Part shown: positions 1-5,263 of the stretch, piece by piece
Numbering within the stretch: position 1 is the first letter of the stretch
Layout of the letters: every line of letters starts with the position of its first letter
Assembly: GCA_002336725.1 (NCBI GenBank)
Contig: DDEO01000005.1
Span: 1-13,758, forward strand
Reading direction: 5' to 3'
Source: Bacteroidetes bacterium UBA1952
Lineage (GTDB): Bacteria > Bacteroidota > Bacteroidia > Chitinophagales > Chitinophagaceae
Length of the DNA: 13,758 nt
The notes under the pieces: model-generated
Databases searched by the model: none
Seen by the model: the letters and a program-made list of their open reading frames with translations, nothing else
Told to the model about the DNA's origin: nothing
Program-made: the position numbers and the translations under genes

Positions 1-102
1 CGTCCGCCGGAGGCGGCCTTGACCTGTCAGGTCGGGGGGAAAAACAGACTAACCTGACAGGCATCTGCGTCCGCCGGAGGCGGCCTTGACCTGTCAGGTC
101 GG
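1..102. repeat. Two 35-bp direct repeats made of palindromes (REP-like)
   Basis: An identical 35-base unit occupies 1-35 and 68-102. Each copy carries two palindromes: CCGCC-gga-GGCGG and GACCTG-t-CAGGTC. The spacer (36-67) holds a related palindrome, CCTGACAGG, at 53-61. I see no coding potential. The layout resembles repetitive extragenic palindromes. The unit begins at base 1, so the array may continue to the left of the window. Confidence 0.75.
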
Positions 103-107
103 TCTGG

Positions 108-251
108 ATAACGGCTAAAGCCATTGGAAGATGAAGAATTTTAAATTTTTCAATTTTGCGAAGCAAAGTCCAATCTTCCAATTGCCGAAGGCAGTCCAAT
201 TTTGCGAAGCAAAGTCCAATTCTCTCATTCCGCCAAAGGCGGCGTTCAATT
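108..251. repeat. Array of five small hairpins separated by CAATT/CCAAT linkers
   Basis: Reading the plus strand, hairpins lie at 113-122 (GGC-taaa-GCC), 155-167 (TTTGC-gaa-GCAAA), 183-193 (TGCC-gaa-GGCA), 201-213 (TTTGC-gaa-GCAAA) and 230-242 (CCGCC-aaa-GGCGG). Bases 151-174 and 197-220 are an exact 24-base direct repeat with a 46-base period. The links between hairpins are variants of GTCCAATT. The array ends directly at the stop codon of the FAH gene (252-254), so it would form that gene's 3' untranslated region. It could help terminate or stabilise the transcript, but no clean U-tract terminator is visible. Confidence 0.7.
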
Positions 252-1253
252 CTAAATTTTCTTCTTCGCCAGAATCGAGAAGTCGGTGTCTTCGGCCACA
301 ATCGTGTTTTTCAGCAGGCCCAGACCTTCGATTTCCATCTCCACCACATCGCCGGCTTGGAGCCATTGCACCGCATAATTCGGGTCGTGGAGCAGGCCGG
401 TTCCGTTGAGTTCGAGGAAGCAGCCCGTGCCGACGGTGCCGGAGCCAATCACATCGCCCGGAAACACATCAGCACCATAGGCACAGCGTTCGATGATTTC
501 AGCAAAAGTCCAGTCCATATCGCCTACCGAGCCACGGCTTACTTCCTTGCCGTTCACGCGGCACACCATCGTCAGGTTGAAAGCGTCGCCCACATGGCCT
601 TCTTTGGCAGATTTCCGGAAAGGCTCCAGCTCGTCGGGCGTTACCATCCACGGGCCGATGACCGTGGAGAAATCCTTGCCTTTAGCCGGGCCGAGGTTGA
701 GCAGCATCTCCTCCATTTGCAGGGTGCGGGCGCTCATATCATTCATAATCGTGTATCCGGCCACGTAGCTATCGGCTTCTTCGGCGGAGAAATTCCGGCC
801 TTTTTTGCCCAGGATAACGGCGGCTTCCAGCTCAAAATCGAGCTTTTTGAAATGGTCGGGCATACAGCGGATTTCGCCAGGGCCTTGCACCGCATTGTGG
901 TTGGTAAAATACACAATCGGATACTGGTCAAATTCCGGAATCATATCCACCTTGCGATTGCGGCGGGCAGCGGCCACGTGTTGGCGGAAGGCATAGCCAT
1001 CGCGGCAGGAAGTAGGGTTGGGAACCGGGGCCAGTAGTTCTACCTCGTTGATAGCGCCGTCGCTCGGAATGCCGCCTTCTTGAATGCGGGCTTCGGCGGC
1101 GCGGGCTTTTTCGCTGTTCATTTCCCAGTCGGCCAGCATGGTGCGCATGGTGTTGGGCAGTTGTGGGTCGAGGTTTTGGAGGTCGTAGATCTGCCCGTCC
1201 ACGAGCAGGGCGGCCTGTTCGAGGCCTTGTTTGAGGTAGGAAATAAATTTCAT
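252..1253 (-). CDS. Fumarylacetoacetate hydrolase (FAH) family protein
   Basis: A soluble 333-residue enzyme of the FAH superfamily, whose members cleave or hydrate acylpyruvate-type compounds using a divalent metal. The FAH core runs from about residue 75 to 325. Likely metal ligands are D85 (in RDGYAFRQH, with H92 as the candidate catalytic base), E141 and E143 (in DFELEAAVILG) and D172 (in NDMSAR). K193 in GKDFSTVIGPW matches the conserved lysine motif, and GDVIGSGTVGTGC followed by GDVVEMEIEGLG is the typical C-terminal core. The length fits the 2-keto-4-pentenoate hydratase / FAH-like group better than true FAH of tyrosine breakdown (about 420 residues), so the substrate is unknown. It is transcribed leftward alone, divergent from the insertion-sequence region, with a TACTTTTG -7 box 42 bases upstream. 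A repeat array abuts its stop codon. Confidence 0.9.
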   Translation of the reverse strand: MKFISYLKQGLEQAALLVDGQIYDLQNLDPQLPNTMRTMLADWEMNSEKARAAEARIQEGGIPSDGAINEVELLAPVPNPTSCRDGYAFRQHVAAARRNRKVDMIPEFDQYPIVYFTNHNAVQGPGEIRCMPDHFKKLDFELEAAVILGKKGRNFSAEEADSYVAGYTIMNDMSARTLQMEEMLLNLGPAKGKDFSTVIGPWMVTPDELEPFRKSAKEGHVGDAFNLTMVCRVNGKEVSRGSVGDMDWTFAEIIERCAYGADVFPGDVIGSGTVGTGCFLELNGTGLLHDPNYAVQWLQAGDVVEMEIEGLGLLKNTIVAEDTDFSILAKKKI

Positions 1254-1294
1254 GGTTGGTATCGGGGGCCGGCATCTTTCGGCCAGGAGCGGTT

Positions 1295-1302
1295 CAAAAG
1301 TA
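1295..1302 (-). promoter_or_regulatory. Candidate -7 box (TACTTTTG) for the FAH gene
   Basis: Read on the minus strand the bases are TACTTTTG, an exact match to the Bacteroidota -7 consensus TAnnTTTG, ending 41 bases before the ATG at 1253. No TTG at the usual -33 spacing is visible, so the call rests on the -7 box and its position. The same octamer lies upstream of tyrS. Confidence 0.45.
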
Positions 1303-1385
1303 AGGCTTATTCAACCGGAGGCTTCTGGCCGGTTGGCAACCGATGGCCCGTTTTCTCTGGTAGAACCTGGCAGGCGTGCCCTTGC

Positions 1386-1418
1386 TTGCCGCGCCGGCTT
1401 TTGTGGGCTGTATATTTG
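1386..1418 (+). promoter_or_regulatory. Bacteroidota-type promoter pointing into the insertion sequence
   Basis: TTG at 1386-1388 and TATATTTG at 1411-1418 are separated by 22 bases, close to the usual -33/-7 arrangement of TTG and TAnnTTTG. The ATG of a short reading frame follows 10 bases downstream (1429). The promoter faces the left end of the IS4-family element and would give inward read-through. Confidence 0.45.
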
Positions 1419-1428
1419 AGAGAAATAA

Positions 1429-1455
1429 ATGGCTATGCAGGCGAGATATATCAAT
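1429..1455 (+). pseudogene. Possible 5' stub of a gene cut off by the insertion sequence
   Basis: From ATG 1429 (or ATG 1435) the frame reads MAMQARYIN up to the IS boundary, then runs on inside the IS as PYSTQL... to a stop at 1516-1518. The start resembles the MxxRYINPYTDFGFKxxFG beginning of Rpn-family recombination-promoting nucleases (PD-(D/E)XK type), which I know from memory. A promoter match sits directly upstream. Nothing that continues such a protein is found right of the element, so the rest would be deleted or elsewhere. Nine codons are thin evidence. Confidence 0.25.
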
Positions 1456-1478
1456 CCCTACTCTACCCAACTAAAAAT
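1456..1478 (+). repeat. Left terminal inverted repeat of the IS4-family element
   Basis: Matches the reverse complement of 2644-2666 at 21 of 23 positions. The outer 16 bases, CCCTACTCTACCCAAC, are identical. Confidence 0.9.
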
Positions 1479-1499
1479 CCAGGTTCGTGAAAAAGAAAA

Positions 1500-1546
1500 G
1501 GAAACGAGAGTTTTGTAGTGTTCAAACCATAAAACAAATCGTTTCC
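1500..1546 (+). promoter_or_regulatory. Hairpin just upstream of the transposase start
   Basis: GGAAACGA (1500-1507) pairs with TCGTTTCC (1539-1546). A nested GTTTT (1510-1514) pairs with AAAAC (1531-1535). The distal arm ends one base before the GTG start at 1548, so in a transcript entering from outside the element the start would be buried. Several IS4-family elements (IS10, IS50) are known to block translation of read-through transcripts this way. Its role here is an inference. Confidence 0.5.
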
Positions 1547-1547
1547 C

Positions 1548-2659
1548 GTGAAGCAGAGCCTCATCGCCGAAATTACGACGCTTTTGTCCAATGCGCCTAT
1601 TGTAAAGAATCTGGCGCGTAAGAAATTCCTGGCCTTATTTGTAATTGCCCTTGCCCAGAGCCGCAAAGTGCAGTTCTGCTCCGTTGCTCAGCACTTCAAC
1701 GACCAGGCGAAGACCGGCAGCAACGAGGTGCGCATTCAGGACTTTTTCCGTCAGGTAGATATCAACTACGCTGCCGTAGCCGCACTGCTACTGAGTTTAC
1801 TGCCCGTAAAAAAACGCTGCGGCTCTGCATAGACCGCACCGAATGGGACTTTGGCTGCCATCAGGTAAACATCTTGATGGTAACCGTAAGCTACGGAGAG
1901 TTCACGGTCCCTCTTTATTGGGAATTACTCGACAATAGGAGTGGCAACTCCTCTGCCGCGCAGCGCATAGACCTGATGGAGTTGTGTGTAAATCTGATTG
2001 GGCAGGAGCGCATCGGTTTGGTTATCGGAGACCGGGAGTTTGTGGGGCTGCGCCGGCTTAAGTATCTCAAAGACAAGGGCATACACTTTGTGATGCGCTT
2101 ACCTAAACATCATAAGATTGGCCGACCCAATGGGCATCAACACGCCGTAGAGGCGTTATACCTAAAGGTGGGCCGGGCGGAGATGCTGCGTGATTGCATG
2201 GTAGACGGCGTAGTGGGTCATGTGTGGGTGATGCTACAGCAGGACGGCGATTATCTGTTTTTGTTTGGAACCCCAAAGGTCAAATTTCTGGGGCAGTTGT
2301 ATCAGAAGCGCTGGTGTATCGAGGCCTGCTTCCAGAACCTGAAAGGACGGGGGTTTGATTTAGAGAGTACGCATCTAAAAGACAACAGCAAGCTTAAAAA
2401 ACTCATTGCTCTGGTCAGTATCACCTATGCTATTTGCGTGAGTCTGGGTATTTATTACCATCAAAAAATCAAACCGATAGCAACCAAAAACCACGGCTAT
2501 AAGGCCAATAGCTTTGCCAGAAAAGGCATTAATCTGATCCAGCAGTGGTGCCGACAAAACAACAAGGTGCCCGAAAAAATCATAAACAGACTGCTGGCTT
2601 TCATTCGCTATCTACAGATAAACAACCCCTTTTTTAAACCGATAATTTTGGTTGGGTAG
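1548..2659 (+). CDS. IS4-family transposase, two frames joined at an A7 run
   Basis: DDE transposase that would move the 1456-2666 element by cutting and rejoining its ends. The first frame starts at GTG 1548 and stops at 1830-1832 (94 codons). The second frame is open through to 2659 and continues the same protein. A -1 shift at A7 (1808-1814) joins PVKK to TLRLCIDRTEWDFG and gives about 370 residues, a normal family length. Catalytic residues are visible: D in CIDRTEWD, D in VIGDREFVG, and E in YQKRWCIEACFQNLK, which is an exact Y-(2)-R-(3)-E-(6)-K motif. The C-terminal part is basic and ends in PIILVG inside the right repeat. Either the shift is programmed (frame-0 codons GTA AAA AAA C form an A AAA AAA slippery heptamer) or the gene is broken by a one-base homopolymer change. 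The rest of the coding sequence is intact. Confidence 0.85.
1808..1838 (+). other. Candidate -1 ribosomal frameshift site: slippery A7 plus small stem
   Basis: Seven A at 1808-1814 fall in frame 0 as A AAA AAA, and the -1 frame is exactly the one needed for the rest of the transposase. Three bases later TGCGG (1818-1822) can pair with CCGCA (1834-1838) around an 11-base loop. The spacing is shorter than the usual 5-9 bases and the stem is small, so any stimulation would be weak. A sequencing or replication slip in the A run gives the same picture. Confidence 0.4.
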
Positions 2660-2666
2660 AGTAGGG
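2644..2666 (-). repeat. Right terminal inverted repeat of the IS4-family element
   Basis: Reverse complement matches the left end at 21 of 23 positions. It contains the transposase stop codon TAG (2657-2659). Confidence 0.9.
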
Positions 2667-3280
2667 TAATCATCAGCCTACACTCGCACAGTGCTTAGAA
2701 GACAAGGCTACCGAATGGGTGAAAGTAATTATTCCGCAGTGATATGATACGATCGACAAGCAGATGCTGATGGCAACCGGTACCGCTATCTGGTATCATA
2801 AGGGCAAGCCTTTGGTACCCATCCGCTGGGTATTACTCAAAGACCCCGAAGGCAACGGGGAACCGGCGGCGCTGCTCTGTACCGACCTGGAGATGGAGCC
2901 GACCAACATTATCGACTCCTTCATCCGACGCTGGACCATAGAGGTCACTTTCCAGGAAGTACGCACCCATATGGGCGTGGAGACCCAGCGGCAATGTTCT
3001 GACAAAGCTATTGCCAGAACAACGCCCTGTCTTTTGGCTGCCTTCAGCATCACGGCTCTCTGGGCCGACAAGCTCCAGCGCAGCAATAGACTGCCTTTAG
3101 AGCCAACTGCCTGGTACCAAAAGAAGCTGCCGACCTTCTCGGATGCGCTGGCCGCTGTCAGAAGCCAGATATGGAACAAAAATATTTTGGGAACGTCCGT
3201 CATAGCCCAAATATCCAGCCAATGGCTCCCCTTCCTTATTGGCAGGCTCGCCCGGGCCGCCTAAATTGGCCAAAGTCCAG
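2667..3280 (+). mobile_element. 3' remnant of a second, unrelated insertion sequence
   Basis: The remnant begins directly at the right end of the IS4-family element and holds only the C-terminal part of a DDE transposase. The right boundary is placed near 3280, where a non-coding stretch containing TGGCCAAAGTCCAG gives way to the stop codon of the next gene. No left end remains in the window, so that boundary is approximate and the inverted repeats cannot be tested. Confidence 0.6.
2668..3264 (+). pseudogene. C-terminal fragment of a DDE transposase (IS701/IS4-like)
   Basis: Frame +1 is readable from 2668 (NHQPTLAQCLEDKATEWV) to the stop at 3262-3264, with an internal TGA at 2740-2742. In relatives, as I recall them, that position is the W of a conserved P-W-Y, so TGG has probably become TGA. 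After it come GTAIWYHKGKPLVPIRWVL, the catalytic-glutamate segment RRWTIEVTFQEVRTHMGVETQRQ, and ARTTPCLLAAFS, all typical of one transposase group that I place near IS701. The N-terminal half with the first catalytic Asp is missing. An intact frame resumes at ATG 2764 (166 codons), but it could not make an active enzyme. Family placement is by memory. Confidence 0.7.
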
Positions 3281-3281
3281 C

Positions 3282-3785
3282 TTAGTGCGCGTCTTTACAA
3301 ACGGATTCGATTTTATGAAAAATATCGTGTGCTGCATCCAGCGCAGTCATCAGTTCCTTGTCTTCCGTTTTGGCGGTCGCCATTTTATGGACAACGGCAA
3401 CGCGCTCCTCCAGGTTGGCAACAAGCATTTTCATTTCTGAAGTGCGATAGGCTTCCGGAAACGGATTGCCAATCAGGTTGCCCATTGCCTTGCTCAGCTC
3501 GGAGGCGCGCTTGCGGATAGGGGCGAAATCGCCCTTTTCAGCCGGGTGATAGGTCTGCGACAACACTTTATGGAATGCTTCGAGCTGGGGCCAGGGCGTT
3601 GCTTTCGCGTGTTCGCGAACGGCCAAGGCTTCGCGGGCTACCGCAGTTTTTTCGGCGGGCGCTTCTGTTACGGCTTGTTGCTTCTGAACGGCCTTAGTGG
3701 CCCGCGTTTGTTTTTGAGCCGATTGCGCATAGACCTGCCCACCGCAGACCAGCCCGCAGGCGGCAAGGAGAAGTAATTTTTTCAT
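3282..3785 (-). CDS. Small exported helical protein of unknown function
   Basis: A 167-residue protein with a clear Sec signal peptide (MKKLLLLAACGLVCGGQVYAQ, cut after about A20), so it is probably periplasmic. An Ala/Lys/Gln/Glu-rich linker (residues about 21-62) is followed by a domain that looks all-helical. It has paired histidines in FHKVLSQTYHPAEKGDF and, near the C-terminus, HDIFHKIESVCKDAH. This His/Cys pattern could bind a metal, but nothing proves it. I recall similar Bacteroidota proteins with TxHPAEEG and HDxFH motifs and no assigned function. The start lies 43 bases after the tyrS stop on the same strand with no terminator between, so the two are probably co-transcribed. The stop codon lies next to the remnant of the second insertion sequence, so the downstream region has been disrupted. 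Confidence 0.75.
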   Translation of the reverse strand: MKKLLLLAACGLVCGGQVYAQSAQKQTRATKAVQKQQAVTEAPAEKTAVAREALAVREHAKATPWPQLEAFHKVLSQTYHPAEKGDFAPIRKRASELSKAMGNLIGNPFPEAYRTSEMKMLVANLEERVAVVHKMATAKTEDKELMTALDAAHDIFHKIESVCKDAH

Positions 3786-3828
3786 AAGATTCAGAAAAGC
3801 GAAGAGGGGGAATTAAAGTTGCGGAAAA

Positions 3829-5133
3829 TTAGGCATAAAAAACGGCAAGCGTATAATCTTTTTTGCCTTTTTGCAGCAAAAGATATTTCTCTGCCAGCAA
3901 CCAATCGGCAGAAAGCCGGAAATCGATGCCTGTTTTCTGTTTGTTGATGCTGAATCCACCGGCGGCAATCATCTTGCGTGCTTCGCCTTTGGAGGTGAAA
4001 ATCCCCTTTTCTGCCAGGAAGCTCAGCAGGTCTATGTCGGCCAGTGCTTCGAGCGGCGCTTCTATGCGCGGCACACCGGCGAGCGCGCCCAGCAGGTCTT
4101 TTTCCGAAAGGCTGCGCAGTGCTTCGAGGGTGGATTTCCCAAACAAAATCTCTGAGGCCCGCAGGGCGCTGTCGAGGGCTTCTTCGCCGTGCACGAGCGT
4201 GGTTACTTCGCGGGCGAGCGCCGTCTGCAGCCTGCGTTCGTGCGGAGCCTGCCGGTGGGCATCGATGAGGGCCGCTATTTCCGGAATTTCCTGAAAAGAA
4301 AACACATACATCATGCGTTCGGCATCGGTGTCGGGCAGTTGCAGCCAGAACTGATAGAACTGATAGGGCGAAGTTTTTTCGGCATCCAGCCAGATATTGC
4401 CGCCTTCCGACTTGCCAAATTTGGCACCGTCGCTTTTGGTGAGCAGCGGGCAGGTGAAGGCAAAGACCTCTGGTTTTTCGGTTTCGGCACCGGTTTCGTG
4501 GAAGGCTTTGCGGCGAATCAGTTCCGTGCCGGTGAGGATATTTCCCCATTGATCGGCGCCGCCCATTTGCAGTTTTACGCCGTGGTTTTGGTGGAGGTAA
4601 TAGAAATCATATCCCTGAATAAGTTGATAGGAAAACTCGGTGAAGGAGAGGCCCGTTTCGAGGCGCTTCTGCACCGATTCCTTCGACATCATGTAGGAGA
4701 CGGTGATGTATTTTCCGGCTTCGCGGATGAAGTCAATAAAAGAGAAGCGGTTGATCCAGTCGGCGTTGTTTACCAGCACAGCCCCGTTGGGCGCGGTGTC
4801 AGAGAAGTCGAGGAAGCGTTCCAGTTGGCGGCGGATGCCTTCGATATTTTGGCGGATGGCCGCTTCGTCCTGGAGGTTTCGCTCAGCCGATTTTCCGGAA
4901 GGGTCGCCGATAGCGCCGGTAGCGCCGCCGAGCAGGGCATAGGGTTTGTGGCCCGCGCGTTGGAGGCGCATCAGCAGCGTGATGGGCAGCAGCGAGCCTA
5001 CGTGCAGCGAGTCGGCAGTGGGGTCGAAGCCAATATAACCGGCGGTGATTTCGGTTTGCAACTGTGCTTCGGTTCCGGGAGTTATATCCTGGATGAGGCC
5101 CCGCTGCCGGAGTTCTCCAATCAGATTTGTCAT
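3829..5133 (-). CDS. tyrS: Tyrosyl-tRNA synthetase
   Basis: A cytoplasmic class I aminoacyl-tRNA synthetase that attaches tyrosine to tRNA-Tyr. The 434-residue length is normal for bacterial TyrS. The HIGH-type signature is HVGS at residues 44-47, inside GFDPTADSLHVGSLLP. The KMSKS-type signature is KFGKS at 238-242. The Tyr/ATP site segments SYQLIQGYDFYYL (168-180) and QMGGADQWGNI (189-199) are present. The C-terminus (about 365-430) is an S4-type RNA-binding domain (KGEARKMIAAGGFSINKQK). The start is the ATG at 5131-5133. A TACTTTTG -7 box lies 42 bases upstream in the 130-bp region shared with the divergent sortase gene. The small exported protein gene follows on the same strand. Confidence 0.97.
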   Translation of the reverse strand: MTNLIGELRQRGLIQDITPGTEAQLQTEITAGYIGFDPTADSLHVGSLLPITLLMRLQRAGHKPYALLGGATGAIGDPSGKSAERNLQDEAAIRQNIEGIRRQLERFLDFSDTAPNGAVLVNNADWINRFSFIDFIREAGKYITVSYMMSKESVQKRLETGLSFTEFSYQLIQGYDFYYLHQNHGVKLQMGGADQWGNILTGTELIRRKAFHETGAETEKPEVFAFTCPLLTKSDGAKFGKSEGGNIWLDAEKTSPYQFYQFWLQLPDTDAERMMYVFSFQEIPEIAALIDAHRQAPHERRLQTALAREVTTLVHGEEALDSALRASEILFGKSTLEALRSLSEKDLLGALAGVPRIEAPLEALADIDLLSFLAEKGIFTSKGEARKMIAAGGFSINKQKTGIDFRLSADWLLAEKYLLLQKGKKDYTLAVFYA

Positions 5134-5174
5134 GCTGTCGTTTTAAGGTAGATTAAAGACCCTTTAAAAGCCTG

Positions 5175-5182
5175 CAAAAGTA
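5175..5182 (-). promoter_or_regulatory. Candidate -7 box (TACTTTTG) for tyrS
   Basis: The minus-strand octamer TACTTTTG fits TAnnTTTG exactly and lies 41 bases before the tyrS start. It is preceded by an A-rich run. No TTG is visible at the -33 position. Confidence 0.45.
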
Positions 5183-5238
5183 TTTTTTTCCGGACGGGAA
5201 TTTGACAGAAAAATACAAGTCTGTTTAAAAATGAAATT

Positions 5239-5246
5239 TATCTTTG
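5239..5246 (+). promoter_or_regulatory. Candidate -7 box (TATCTTTG) for the sortase gene
   Basis: TATCTTTG fits TAnnTTTG and ends 17 bases before the ATG at 5264, which implies a very short leader. The -33 region is A/T-rich without a well-placed TTG. The start is preceded by an A/T-rich stretch and no Shine-Dalgarno sequence. Confidence 0.5.
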
Positions 5247-5263
5247 CTTGGTAACCTATATTT

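Larger units (their letters stand above)
1456..2666 (+). mobile_element. Complete IS4-family insertion sequence, about 1.21 kb
   Basis: The element is bounded by near-perfect terminal inverted repeats that begin CCCTACTCTACCCAAC on both ends. It contains a single transposase gene in the plus direction, whose stop codon lies inside the right repeat, as in many compact insertion sequences. The transposase carries the Y-(2)-R-(3)-E-(6)-K signature of the IS4 family. I find no direct target duplication: the left flank ends ATATCAAT and the right flank starts TAATCATC. Loss of the duplication fits an adjacent deletion or a rearrangement after insertion. The intact ends suggest fairly recent arrival. 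Confidence 0.9.

Noticed and set aside
151..220. CRISPR-like exact 24-base repeats with a 22-base spacer
   Set aside because: Only two copies; the spacer is itself a variant of the repeat hairpin, and no cas gene is present.
156..1037. Plus-strand open frame of 293 codons
   Set aside because: Antisense to the FAH gene and starting inside the hairpin array; no protein family features.
1254..1428. Small RNA or tRNA in the FAH upstream region
   Set aside because: No cloverleaf or conserved RNA structure is visible; only promoter-like boxes are supported.
4189..5151. Plus-strand open frame of 320 codons
   Set aside because: Antisense to tyrS, with no recognisable motif.
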